Positions 18,754 to 29,617 of a stretch of DNA of 32,738 nt are shown here, piece by piece. The DNA is from Fonticula-like sp. SCN 57-25 (lineage: Eukaryota; Nucleariida; Rotosphaerida). The number at the start of each line of letters is the position of its first letter. Within the stretch, counting starts at the first letter, position 1. Where the stretch lies: contig MEDX01000041.1 in NCBI GenBank assembly GCA_001724245.1, positions 1 through 32,738 of the forward strand. The letters are read 5' to 3'. The notes under the pieces were generated by a model. The model saw nothing but the letters and a program-made list of their open reading frames with translations, made no database searches and had not been told where the DNA came from. The position numbers were made by a program, and so were the translations under genes.

Positions 18754-21035
18754 TTACACAGAAGCAGACTTTTGCAAAGCATCAACGAGCGCCGTCTTTC
18801 GGAAGCGCCTCGCCTCACTAATCACCGCACTCCTCAACCAAGCAGCGTCGCCCGCCGCCACCGCCGCGATCTCGGCCACAACCGGCGCACTGTCCCTCAC
18901 CGCCGACCGCAGCATCCTGAATATGCGTGCTCTCGCCATTCGCGCCTCCTCTGACGGCGCAGCGACCTTCTGCTCGAGCTGCGCGTCAATCCACAGCCGG
19001 ATACGCTTTGCAACTGGCTCGCCCGTGGCCCCGCTCGGTACCTCCTCATCAACGCCCGGCTCGATCGCGACGACGGTCGATGCGGCGCTCTCTTGGTCAT
19101 ACTCGTCGCGGTAGTCAGCGGGCGCCTCCACATTGACGTCATCGCGCTCAGCAGTAATGACATCACGACTGCTCTTTGCCGCCGCCGCTGCTGCTGCGTC
19201 TGCCGCTGCCCGGCCCGACGCGCCGCCTCCCATGGCCGCTCCGCCGAGCTCGTCTGCTTCGTCGACCATCATGGCGGCGCTCCTCTTGAATGGGTTGCCA
19301 AAGTAGGGCTGACGGCGCGCAACGTCCTGTGTCTCATCGACGACGCGCGGTTGCTCACTCTTGGCCATGCGCGGCAGGTAATCGCTCATCTCTGCTATGC
19401 TGACGCTGTGCTTAGCGCCCGTAAAGAGGTCGGCGGCGCGCGGCGCGACGAGAGCAAGTCGCATGCGCAAAAGCTGGTCAAAAATCTGGCTGCGCTCAAT
19501 GTCGAATGCGTTGCGTGTAAAGTCACGCGTCTTTGTGGCGGCGGCGCGCGGCCGCACACCGTTGCGTGGTGGGCGAACCTCAAACTGATTGCTCTCAAGC
19601 GCAGTTTCGCCCTGCTGCAGCATACGCACGAGCAGCGCGCGGTACGGCGATGCCGCGCGCAAATGATCGCGGTGGCGCTGCAACACAGGCTCCATCCACG
19701 GCGTGAGCGACTGCAAAAAGGGAACCATCGTCGGCCAGTAGTAGTGCGGCAGCGCCTGCAGGTACTCGTCCATCGCCTTCTTCCACTCGGCGGGCGGAGG
19801 CGCGTCCGGACCGGCCGCCGTGCACGTGTCCATCAACAAAGAAAGCGTGGGAAAGTTGTACGGCAAGAGGTGGAGCTGCAGGCCGCCGTTCCCCGACGGG
19901 CATAGCAAGGCGCACGGCTGACCGAGGCCCGCCTGCCGCCCGGAATTACGCACATAGACGTGCCAACAGACGCCTGCGCTCGCCTTGGCCAGTGGCGCCG
20001 TTAAAGAACACAGGTCCACGTCAAAGGCACTACGCGGCATGCGCTTGTTCAGCGCGGCCGTCTGGTCGGTTGGTACGACCACAAGTGCGGGCACGGCAGA
20101 ACGCAGCGGCGGCGGCTCGCCGGCAAAGTCGGGCCAAAAGGACTCTGGTACTTTAAGGCTCGGCGCGCCGGGCGTCGGCGGTTCGGCGTACAGAAGCACA
20201 CGGTGGCTGCGCGACGGCTGGCCGCCCTGCGAGGCCTCCTCAAAACTCACCTGCATGCCGGTGAGAAGCTGGCCGAGCGACGGCGGGTACTGGCGCTTTG
20301 CCCGGGACTCTGCCCCGAACTCCATCGTCTGGAGGAGGCGCTTGAGGCTGTGCAGGACAATGCTGCGGCCGCCGGTGCGCTCGGCGAGCGCGCAGAGCGG
20401 CCACGAGGTGATGTGCGAGTCGGAAAGAGTGACGCCGGGGGCGGTGGGCGACGTCAGGATGAGGTTGATTACGCGGTAGTCCCAGCTATAGGGCTCGAGG
20501 CGGAGCTCGCCAGACGAGGTCGTCAAGTTGAGGCGGCTCGTCGCGCCGCCGACATCGGTGATGACAATGAACACGGCGGGGCGAAAGTAATGCGGGTTGC
20601 GACCTTGGCAGTACGTTTCGGAGCGGCGGCGCTGAAAGTTGATGAGATCGAATACGTTCTGGAGACTCGCTGTCGGATCGGCTGGATCTACAGCCGACAG
20701 CATCTTTACCTCATCTAGAAAAGTTATCGTCGAATTGGCATTTGAGTGGCGCTTGAAATACTAAAAATGAATTAGATAAACAATAAAGTCAATATTCAAA
20801 TACCTTTAGGCCATATGGCGGCTCTTCAAAGGTCGAGAGGATGTACTCGTCAGGGCGCGGGCCCCGCGTCTTTTGTCGCCGCTAGAATCAAGGTGAGCGA
20901 CAACCACCAAAAAAACTAAAACAATACCCTAACAAAATGCTCGACGGCGCTCTTTGCACAGTCCAGCATTGTCAGTCCGTGGCTGAACCGCTGCCCCATT
21001 GAGGGGCTCGTGTCCACCACGAATATAAAGTCCAT
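18754..21035 (-). CDS. INTS6: Integrator complex subunit 6
   Basis: Subunit of the nuclear Integrator complex, which cleaves and attenuates nascent RNAs and recruits PP2A. Exons (minus strand): 21035-20928, 20881-20804, 20760-18754; 730 residues. An N-terminal von Willebrand A domain begins at once with the MIDAS motif DTSPS (8-12), then FEEPPYGLK and CQGRNPHYFRP as in human INTS6. Later blocks also match: VPESFWPDF, CWHVYVRNS, RNAFDIERSQIFDQLLRMR and FGNPFKRSAAMMVDEADE. The last about 70 residues form the helical INTS6/SAGE1 C-terminal domain (SEARRFRKTALVDAL). Between them lies an alanine-rich spacer near residue 590. The introns at 20882-20927 and 20761-20803 have unusual GTATT donors. Length is a little under human INTS6 (887). 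It is divergent to DDX24 over 81 bp. Confidence 0.93.
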
Positions 21036-21072
21036 CCTCGGCTGGCCGCGGCTCGCAGCGGCTCGCCGGCTA

Positions 21073-21085
21073 AATGCTGATGTCA
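21073..21085 (+). promoter_or_regulatory. AATGCTGATGTCA element in the INTS6/DDX24 divergent promoter
   Basis: Third copy of the AATGCTGA core, 44 bp before the DDX24 ATG in an 81-bp divergent gap. On the minus strand it reads TGACATCAGCATT, close to TGACAGTCAGCATT at the LIG4 promoter, and contains a CRE-like TGACATCA. Confidence 0.38.
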
Positions 21086-21116
21086 CGAAATCAACTTGCA
21101 AACTGCAAACTTCACC

Positions 21117-23432
21117 ATGCGTGGCTCGTGGGTTGTGGAGGATGCAGGCGCGCCGGCCGAAGCTGCCGCGCCAGCCGCGCCAGAAGGCCGCCGCGAGCGG
21201 TGCGCACCATGCATACAGATGGAGTTTCATGGATACTGACACATTGCTTTTGTAGGAAACGCAAGGATGGCCAGCTTGAGGCGCGCCACGATGGCGGCGC
21301 TCCGACTGCCAAGCGCCGGCGCCAGTACGTCGATGCGACGAACGGCCTGCCGTGGCGCCAGGTGACCTTTGACCGTGATGCTATTCACTTTGATATGAGC
21401 GGATTTGGTGGCCTCGAGGAAATCGACGCCGACGACTTTGATGTCGAGAGCCTGCGCACTGAAGCGCCCGAGACGATCAAGGCGGCGGCCGAGAAGAAGG
21501 CGGCCGACAAGATCGCTGCCGACAAGAAGGCGGCCGAGAAAAAGACGGACAAAAAGACAGACAAGAAGGCGAATAAAAAGGCAGACGATAAGAAGGCGGC
21601 GAATACCGACAAGGATGTAAAGGAGCCCCCGACCAAGAAGGCCAAGAAGCCGGCCAAGGGCAAAGCCGCTGCTGCCCAGGGGCAACCCGGAGAAGCGACG
21701 GACGACGCCAATGACGGCGAGGGCTCGCAGGACACGGCAGCGAAGCGCGCTGAACGATTGGCTGCGCAGCGCCTTCAGAATGCGAATGTTGACGTGAGCG
21801 CGTGGGCGCCATTTGGACTTCACGCTGACTTGCTCGACGGCTTGCGTGCGCTCGGCTTCACCAAGCCGACGCCCGTGCAGGAGCGCACGCTGCGCGCTGC
21901 CCTCAAGAATGACCACGACGTTGTCGGCTCTGCCGAGACGGGCTCTGGCAAGACGCTTGCCTTTGGCCTGGCCGTCCTGAACCGCCTCCTGACCGACTTT
22001 TCCGACGCGCCGCGCGGCCTTAAGGCGCTGATCCTGACGCCGACGCGCGAGCTTGCCATGCAGGTGCGCGCGCATCTGGAGGCCGTCGCGCGCTTCACGG
22101 GTATCAGCGTTGTCGCCCTCGTGGGCGGCATGTCCAAGCAGAAGCAGAGCCGCGTGCTGTCCAAGAATCCCGAGATTTGCGTGGCCACGCCCGGCCGGCT
22201 ATGGGAGCTGATCACGGAGGAGGGCCTCGCGTACTTTGGCACGCTTTCGTCGCTGCGCTTTTTCGTGCTCGACGAGGCGGACCGCATGATCGAAAACGGC
22301 CACTTTAAGGAGCTGGACATGCTTGTTGACCTGCTCAACAAGGGCCGCAAGGTGGTCGACTGGGTCTCGCCCGAGGACCGCAAGATCTTTAAAAAGTTTT
22401 CCGCGGTGGAGGACGAGGCCGAGGAGGAGTCGGCCGAGCCCGCCGTGCGCCGCACGTACGTCTTTTCGGCCACGATGACGCTCGGCGACCTGTTCAAGAA
22501 GCAGGTGACGGGCCGCAAGAAGCACGCGTCGGGGTCGCTCAGCGAGCTCATGGCAAAGGTGCGCTTCCGCGACCCGCCAGGGCCCGAGATTGTCGACGTC
22601 TCGCGCACGGGCATCATGGCCGCGTCGCTCGCAGAGTCGCGCATTTTCTGCTCCAACGACGAAAAGGACCTCTACACATATTACGTCATCATGAAGCGCC
22701 CGGGCAAGTACATTGTCTTTGTCAACAGGTACGCTTAAGTCCAATTTATTTGGCTCTTTTAAGCGATTTTATGCTGATTCACTCTTTAGTATTGACTGTC
22801 TTCGCCGTCTCATCCCGCTTCTGTCGCTTCTCGGTGTGACCACGTGGGGCCTTCACGCTCAGATGCAGCAGCGCCAGCGCCTCAAGAACATGGACCGCTT
22901 CCGCGAGGCGACTGGCTCGTGCGTGCTCGTCGCGTCTGACGTGGCCGCGCGCGGCATCGACATCCCCGACGTCGACCACGTCATCCACTACCAGATCCCG
23001 CGCTCTGCCGAGACGTACGTGCACCGCTCTGGCCGCACTGCGCGTGCCAACCGCGCCGGCACGAGTCTCATGCTCGTCGGCCCCGCCGAGCTCGAGTCGT
23101 ACAAGAAATTCTGCGCGGCGCTCCAAAAGCCCGACGGCATCGACGCCTTCCCCGTCGACGAGGTGCTCGCCAAGCAGCTCGCGCGGCGCGTCAAGGTCGC
23201 CACGCAGCTCGACAAGCTGCAGCACAAGGAGAGGCGCGTGACGGCAGACGGCGTTTGGCGTAAGCGCACGGCCGAGGCCATGGGGATCATGCTCGACGAC
23301 GACGACGACAAGCGCGACGACGGCGAGGGCGATAACAGAAAGACGGAGAGCGGGCAGGTGAGGTCGCTGCAGTCGCAGCTGCGCGACCTGCTCGCAATGC
23401 CGCTCGACAGGCTCAAGCGCGCTCACGCGTAG
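21117..23432 (+). CDS. DDX24: DEAD-box RNA helicase DDX24/Mak5, ribosome biogenesis
   Basis: ATP-dependent RNA helicase of the Mak5/DDX24 group, needed for nucleolar 60S subunit assembly. Exons: 21117-21199, 21256-22728, 22790-23432; 732 residues. N-terminus: basic KRKDGQ stretch and NGLPWRQVTFD, the Mak5-type W-x-x-V segment. Then a low-complexity Lys/Ala/Asp run, about residues 100-170. Helicase motifs: Q motif FTKPTPVQ, AETGSGKT 254-261, PTRELA, ATPGRL, DEAD 367-370, SAT 432-434, then ASDVAARGIDIPDVDHVIHY and HRSGRTARA. The DEAD-to-SAT distance of about 62 residues, roughly double the usual, is an insertion (GRKVVDWVSPEDRKIFKK) typical of DDX24. PWP1, another ribosome-assembly factor, lies about 4 kb away. 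The 61-nt last intron separates the two RecA lobes. Confidence 0.93.
21478..21630 (+). repeat. Lys/Ala/Asp-rich coding repeat in DDX24
   Basis: Irregular reiterations of AAG-GCG-GC(C) and AAG-AC(G/A)-GAC codons give KKAADK, KKAAEK, KKTDKKTDKK and KKADDKKA. This is a disordered basic segment such as nucleolar proteins carry. The repeats are degenerate at DNA level, so slippage is old or held in check. Confidence 0.7.
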
Positions 23433-23519
23433 ACACTCTTTTTTGTATACACTTTCACTTTTGGGTTCAATGCATGTGCTGTATTATCTATCTACAAAAA
23501 ATTGGCATTATCTATCGCC

Positions 23520-24475
23520 CTAGCTGCTCGCTTCGGGCGCGTCCAGGTCCACGCCGTGCTCCGTGACGAGGATGTGCTCGACGTACCGCAGCCACCCCTC
23601 GGTCACCATAGCCTGCGACGACACAAAGGAGGCCTCCAGCAGTGAGTACGCCTTGCGTAACCGTGCGAGCTCGGTGGGAAACTCGTCGTCCTTGGCTTCA
23701 TTCTTGACCAGCATGGACGCCATGACGGTCTGTGCTGACGGGTAGCCCTTTGGCACAAATAGAGTCAGAATGAGGGCGGGAAGAAGGGAAGGCGCACCTT
23801 GTCGGCGGCCTGCTTAAAGTGATGATAGGCCTCCTGGAGATCGGCCTTGGGGACAAACTCGCCGGTCGCGAGCACAATGCCCGTGTAATAGTTGGCTAGT
23901 GTATGGCCCTGTGCATACAGAGTTAGACAGCGAGGGGAAGGGAGAGGGACATGCCTGAGCGCTGGCCATGCGGAGCAGCTCGACCATCCGCGTGGTGTCG
24001 ACCTGGATGCCAGGATGCGAGCCCTAGAGATCAGTGTGAGAAGCTGAGAAACAGCATTGACATACGTACCTTGCGGTGAATCATTGCCAGCTCGTACTGA
24101 GCGGCGGCAATGTTGCCGCCGTACGCCGCCTGATCATAGAGCTCGCGCGCCCTACGGTACTCTTGGTGAGCGTGCATGCCGCGGTGTCCATCGCGCCCAC
24201 GCGTACCTATTCATTCCTTTGTCGTCCTTGACCTGTCCCCGCACGTACATTGCCGCCGCGCTGTGCGCCGCCGCGTGGCTCCCGAGAGCCGCCGCCTTCT
24301 CAAGCAGCTTTATCTTCTCCTCCGGCTTCAAGTTTGCGTTTCCCGCCTCCTTGACCAACCTATCCGCGACATCCCCTTCGCCTGCCGTTGGGGCATCGCC
24401 GCCGCCGATCGACTGCGCCACCTTCCCCGTCCACAGAAACCGCGCCGCGCCGCCGGCACCAAAGCCGCCCCGCAT
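23520..24475 (-). CDS. Sel1-repeat (TPR-like) protein
   Basis: Exons (minus strand): 24475-24207, 24151-24070, 24023-23955, 23908-23798, 23747-23520; 252 residues. At least four Sel1-like repeats are visible: LLEKAAALGSHAAAHSAAAM, ARELYDQAAYGGNIAAAQYE, VELLRMASAQGHTLANYYTG and EAYHHFKQAADKGYPSAQTV. Such repeats are helical scaffolds in ER quality control, mitochondria or signalling. The arginine-containing, acid-free N-terminus (MRGGFGAGGAARFLW) could be a mitochondrial presequence. In-frame Met codons also exist at 24514, 24523, 24532 and 24610, so the start is uncertain. With the start at 24475, the ATG overlaps that of TUBGCP5 by two bases. The intron at 23909-23954 has a GC donor. No partner or substrate can be named. 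Confidence 0.8.
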
Positions 24476-27185
24476 GGCACTCGCGGCCGCCGCGCCGACG
24501 CTGCGCGCGCTCATCGCCCGCATCACCGACATTGAGCCGGGAACGTACAACTTTACGCTGTGCGAGACGTTTGCAACTGCCAATGTACAGCGGCACAAGT
24601 TTATGGACATTGACGAGCAGCGGACCTCTGAGGGCCTGTGGGCGTACGCGAGCGCCCTTTAGTGGGTATATGGCTGCTAACGCTCTGTGGAACGGTAGGC
24701 TTGTCGAAAAGGAGCAGATCCACGCCAAGTTTGCCAGGGCGCGCGATCTCGAGCGGCTCGCCACCGGCTTTGATACCATCCTCTCGCGGTCGTCGCTGCC
24801 CGTGTCGGTCAAGCGCAATGTCGCAGGCATAGTGTGCATTCTCATGGAGCTGGAGAGCACGGCGGACCCGCGGCTGACCCGACCCGACGACGCTCTGCCG
24901 GCCCCCGCCGTCGCCGCCGAGGAATACGTCTACGAGGTGCGCTGAAATCAGTTACTGTCGGACCGCTAACATGGCGAGCGCAGCCGCCGAGCGACGCCGA
25001 CTCGTTTTCCACTGCAGCCAGCAGCGACGACGACGACTGGCTAAGTGATGCCGAAGATGCTACTGCCGCCAAGTCGTCTGCCGAGCACGGTCACGTCCAG
25101 GACATGTCGGCCCTACCGCTGTACGACCGCGGCGCGTACGAGCACTCTGCGTCAGCGCAGCACCAAATGGAAGCCTCGCGTGACGCGCAGTATTGGCCGC
25201 AGGCACTGCGCCCGTTTGGCGCTCCGCTCTCCGAGTGGGACGCGATGCGCGAGGCCGTCCTGCAGCTCCAGTCGGGCGCGTCGCTCCTCTTTGCCGCGTC
25301 GCCGTCGGGCGACATCTCCGTCCACCGCGGCGCCGCCTTTGCCGACGTGTCGCCCGACGTTGCGCACGCGTCGCTGTCGCGCGTCTGCCCCGCCGCGCGC
25401 GCCGCCGCTCGCATCGAGCGCTTTTGCGGGTGGCACCGCGGCTCAGACAATGCGGTCATGTCGGCGCTCGTGGCGGCGGTGGCCGAGACGCTTCGGTCGT
25501 GCCGCGGCGACGGCCTTGGCCCAATTGAGCGCGCGCTTGTTGAGCAGGAGCGCATGGCCGCCGAAGTGCCGCCGCCGCCGGCGCAGCGCCTGCACGACTT
25601 TGTCGACAGGATCGTCGGGGCAATGTCGACCACCGTCGCGTTCGCCGCCGTCATCGACCGCATGGAAGGACGCGTGGCGCCCAACGCAGGTGCGCATATA
25701 ATGATACTTTATGTATAGCACTTTTGGACTCTTTTTGACACTTTTCGGTGCTTTTCAGCCGCTCATGAGCAAGCTCGCGTTGTTGTGGATGTTCTTCTTG
25801 ACCAACTTGAGGCCGAGCACGCCGCAGATGACCGCCTTCGATTCGACGCCGTCGCACGCGCCCTTCTCGACTGCCTCGCCGCGTATCTGAGCGAGCTTGA
25901 ATCGTGGCTCGCCGGCCGCGGCAGCCGCGCCGTCCCACTTCACCTGTCGGCCGCCTCTCCGTCCCTGCGCACAAGCGCGTCGATTCGCGAGATGGTCTCT
26001 GTTCGTGGCGCCTTTCCCGCGTGCATGTCGGCGTCGGCAACGAGCTGGATGGAGGCCGGTCGCTCGTGCGCGCTGCTGACGCGCCTCTCGCGCGAAGCCG
26101 TGCACCGCTCGCTGGCGCCCTTTTTGTTGCCGCGCCGCCTCGTGGACGCGCTCGGCGACGGCGCCGCGGCGGTTGACGCGCTGTGGCGTGCGCCCGCGCC
26201 GACCGTACTTTTAACCGCCGCACTGACGACCATTGCGAGCGACGCGGCAGCGGCGGTCGGCGTACCGATGGCCAACTTGCTCGCCTCGCACACGTCGGTG
26301 CGCGGCGCCATCGCAGCGCTCCGCAGCGTCTTCCTCATGACGTCGCCGACGATGGGCGCCTTTGCCGCCGAGGTCTTTTCGTTGCTCGACGCGGCGGGCG
26401 GCGACGCCAAGCGCGTCCCAAACCTCACGCTGCGCTTTCGCGAACACTTTTCAGGCGAGCTCGGCGAGTTTGCCGACCGCTGCCTGGCCGAGATTGTTCC
26501 GGCTGGCGACCTCGCTGGAACCGCCAGCGACGCATACTATGGCCGCATCAACGTCATCATGGACGTGCCATGGCCTGGCGCGCTCATCGTCGATGATGCG
26601 CGGCTTGCTGTAGAGTACCGCGGGGCACAAGCAGTGCTGTTGGCAATGTCGGGCGCGCGCCGCGGGCTCGATGCAATGACAGTCGCGCGCGGCCAAAAGA
26701 ACGCAGCAACGCTGACAAGATATAAGGCGCGGTTCGATATGCTTGCCACGATTGTCGCGCTGCAAGAGTTTTATTCAGTTGGTGTTGTGCGGCCGCTGTG
26801 TGCGCAGGCCGACGCTGCATTTGGCGAAGCGGCGAATGCGCACGACTTTTTCCGCGTTCACGAGGCATTTGTCGCGTCGATCAGCGAGCGGTTCATGCTG
26901 GGCGCCAGTCAGCATGCGGCGCATGCGGCGCTCACGGCGATGCTCGGCGTCTGCAGGCGGTTTGGCGACGCATGTGCGCGCGAAAACATGGACAATGATG
27001 ATGATGTTATGGGAAAGTATGGCGCGTTCAGGGAGCACCGCGGGCAGTTGGTGGCGCAAGTGCAGCTGCTCAGCGACACAACTGGGAGAGAACACTGTAC
27101 GAAATGCTTTTTATTGTGTGTTTGCTGATGATGAATGATAGGGAAATCGCTTGCGGACGTTCTTTCCAGCGACATCAGCATATAA
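24474..27185 (+). CDS. TUBGCP5: Gamma-tubulin complex component 5
   Basis: Spc97/Spc98-family subunit of the gamma-tubulin ring complex that nucleates microtubules. Exons: 24474-24643, 24699-24936, 24984-25689, 25759-27096, 27142-27185; 831 residues. The N-terminus YNFTLCETFATANVQRHKFM matches the NFQLALNFAWSNFRFHRFLD segment of human GCP5, which argues for GCP5 over GCP2/3/4. An acidic DDDDWLSDAED linker follows. The middle has the WDAMREAVLQLQSG repeat typical of the grip1 region. The C-terminal grip2 half contains INVIMDVPWPGALIVDD and LLAMSGARRGLDAM, then long helices to the end. A short final exon after a 45-nt intron gives the ending HWKSLADVLSSDISI, which resembles the GCP5 terminus; without that intron the frame ends at 27128. 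Human GCP5 has 1024 residues, so this copy is compact. Confidence 0.85.
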
Positions 27186-27208
27186 AATGCTCACTTTTGG
27201 CCCTGTTT

Positions 27209-27250
27209 TCGTCCCATTTTTTGACCCATTTTGTTCCATTTTGTTCATGT
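27209..27250. repeat. Imperfect CCATTTTGTT direct repeats in a convergent gap
   Basis: Three to four imperfect copies of a T-rich unit (CCCATTTTTTGA, CCCATTTTGTT, CCATTTTGTT) follow the TUBGCP5 stop, in the 127-bp space before the PWP1 stop. This is probably 3' untranslated sequence; T-rich tracts like this can promote cleavage or pausing. Confidence 0.45.
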
Positions 27251-27312
27251 TTCCTATTCAAGTGTACATAATTACTGTATTAAACAAATGTATGGAAATC
27301 GCACAACACACT

Positions 27313-29094
27313 TTACTCGTCATCCGACATGGCATCGTCGTCCTTTTTCCCCGCCGCTGCGAGCTGCTCCTCCGCCTCTGCGCGCACCGCCGGGTCGAGC
27401 CTGTCCGAAAAGCGCTCGCGGACCGCCGAGATATCCCACGCGTTCCATACCGTGAGCGGCCCCTTGTCGCCCGCCGTCGCAACCAAGAACGCCGCGTCGG
27501 GCGCCACAGACGTATTAAACAGCTTGCCCTAAAACACACAGTCAGCACATGACTTCCAAATCAACAATAAAAAACGTACAATTCCGACGTTGCGCGAGTG
27601 AACGAGCGCCGGCCTCAAGTTTGTCGTGTCCCAGATCTTGACCGTCTGGTCAAACGACGCCGTGACCATGCAGTCAGTGATGAGCGGGTGAAAGTCAACT
27701 GTCGTGCACGCGCGGTCGTGCGCCTGCAGCCTAAACACGGAAGCCGCCTGCCCCGCCGTGTGGTTGCGCACATCAAACACCGTGACGGAACCGTCCTCGG
27801 CGGCGACAGCAAGGTACTGCGCGTTGTGCGGGTTCCACCGCAGGCTCTCGACGTCGGCGGTGACGGCCCAGCGCGCGACGGCGCCGGGGGCGCGCGTGTC
27901 CCACGCAGTTACCGCGTGGTCGTAGCCGCCCGCGGCCAGCACGGTCGTCTCGGTCGGGTTCCACCGGATGCTCTGCACCTTGTCGGCGTGGTGCGAGTAG
28001 ACAGCGACGGACTGCGCGGTCTTGAGGTCCCACAGGCGTATCGTCTTGTCGGCCGAGCAGGACGCGAGGAGGTTGCGGTGCGCGGCGTTCCAGGCGAGGC
28101 CGAGGACCGCGTCAGTGTGGCCGGTGAGCTCGGCGGCGGAGACGTCCTTGCTCTTGCCCTTCTTGCCCTTCTTGCCGCTCTTGGCGGGGGCAGCGGGGGC
28201 AGTGCCGCGGGCGAGCACAGTGTGAGGGAAGAGGGCATCGACAACGTCAAGATCCCAGATCTCGATCTCGGGCTCGAACGTTCCGATCGCAGCAAAGTTG
28301 CCTATTTACACGCGCAATTCGGCGCACATATGAGTAACGCGCATTCGAAACTGAGGCCAAAAACGTACCGAGCGCAGTGCCGTCCGTCGAGGGCTCGTAG
28401 TTGATCCACTCGAGGCAGAGCGGGAACGACGGGAGCATCACGTCGTGATGTGTGTACAGGTTGTCATCGGCCTCTTCGTAAATGTTCACTTCGAGGTTGG
28501 AAATGTCGTCTTCCGTCTTGACAGAGAGAACGAGGCGATCCGACGGCAGGATGGTGAGATCATCATCCTCGTCGTCGCTGTTCTCCTGCATCGTAATATA
28601 GGGATCCTCCTCGTTGGACTGGTGGAACTGCAGACCCTTAAGGCTGGTCAGTAGCGGAAGCTCTGTCCGTGTAGTGTGAGTGGATCATGATGCCGAAAGG
28701 GGGATGCCCGCGTACCGCCGTCCTCGTTATAGTCGTCAAAGCGGTACTCTGCAAGCTCGGGCGGGATGGCATTGTTTGACGCGACGGCGGCCATCGCCGC
28801 CTGCTTGACCGCCTTGCTCTCCTCCTTCACCTGCTTCTTGAGCGCCTTGGCCGCCTTGGTGGCCGCCGCCGTGGCCACCGCCACCGCCTCGGCATCCTCC
28901 TCGTCCATCTCCTCCTCGTCGTCGTCCTCAAAGTCGACGTCCTTTTCGTCGGCGAGCCGCTGCGCCTGCTCGTCCGCGAGCGACGTGTACTGCCGGATCT
29001 GCTCCTCTGTCGGCTGGAAACGCGCGGGCGAGGCGCGCGCGACGCCGCGGCGAACCCACCCGACCGCGGTGATCATGGCGCCGGTCGATTCCAT
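27313..29094 (-). CDS. PWP1: Periodic tryptophan protein 1 homolog (WD40, ribosome biogenesis)
   Basis: WD40 protein of the nucleolus required for rRNA transcription and 60S assembly. Exons (minus strand): 29094-28716, 28662-28369, 28301-27580, 27528-27313; 536 residues. The start ITAVGWVRRGVA matches the family's VTCVAWVRCGVA. An acidic segment (DVDFEDDDEEEMDEEDAEAV) and AEYRFDDYNEDG precede the PWP1 signature block with ITMQENSDDE, DDLTILPSDRLV, NLEVNIYEEADD and HHDVMLPSFPLCLEWINYEP. A lysine-glycine insert (KSGKKGKKGKSKD) sits in the propeller just before GHTDAVLGLAWN, as in human. Five or more blades follow, ending with LTVWNAWDIS and an acidic tail. Length is close to human PWP1 (501). 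The second AG (ending at 28663) must be used at intron 1 to keep frame. The ATG at 29094 is chosen; M7 is an alternative. Confidence 0.94.
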
Positions 29095-29617
29095 GGCCGG
29101 CGAGGTAGGTGCGTGGCCGTGGTTCGATCGAATGCGGCACACATGGCCAACGCGCCTGCCACAGTCCTGTGGATTGGAATTCGACCACAATGCTGTGGCA
29201 GTTTCCGTTCTCGGAACAAAAGAAAACAATCGACCAAAGCGAGCCGACTTGTTTTTTCTCTCTCTGCGTCGTGCGCTGCCGCAGCGTAGCGCTTGGCAGG
29301 CTAAAGGGAAAGCACTTCAGAGGGCTCGCCGTGCGACGGATAGACAACCAGTAAGGCGATATTTGCGTTGTGCTGATCGGGACTCTGCAATCGTCGAGGT
29401 TTGATTCTGAATCAATGTACGAAGCACGGGGGTCATGGGGCGTCACCATGGGCTGACGATGGTGATATAGACAGTTTACATCGACGTTGAAAGGAGACGT
29501 AGGACAAGGAAAGCAGTGCTGCGCTGCCTTCTTGCCTTTATTCCTGGATCTCGCCGTTTGACATAAATAGTCGCGCCGAATCCTTTTTGACCCACACAGA
29601 TCGCATTACCGGGCATC
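29095..29617. promoter_or_regulatory. 523-bp divergent region between PWP1 and the GCK-III kinase
   Basis: Holds a cluster of CCACAG/CTGTGG half-sites (29156-29201), a pyrimidine tract near 29250-29266 and a TATA-like CATAAATAG at 29562-29570, about 50 bp before the kinase ATG. No open frame of note and no RNA gene was found. It is one of only two long head-to-head gaps here. Confidence 0.5.
29156..29201. repeat. Inverted repeat CTGCCACAG...CTGTGGCAG
   Basis: Perfect 9-bp arms at 29156-29164 and 29193-29201 with 28 bases between. Inside, CTGTGG at 29167-29172 pairs with the first arm's CCACAG across two bases, and CCACA recurs at 29184-29188. The site thus contains four half-sites and a central GAATTC. 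It could be a dimeric factor site or a stem-loop in a 5' leader. Confidence 0.6.

Noticed and set aside
19093-19905. 270-codon plus-strand open frame
   Set aside because: Antisense to the INTS6 coding exon, which has strong family similarity across the same bases.
29118-29135. GGTTCGATCGA resembling a tRNA B box
   Set aside because: No T-stem pairing around it, no A box or acceptor stem at the right distance on either strand.
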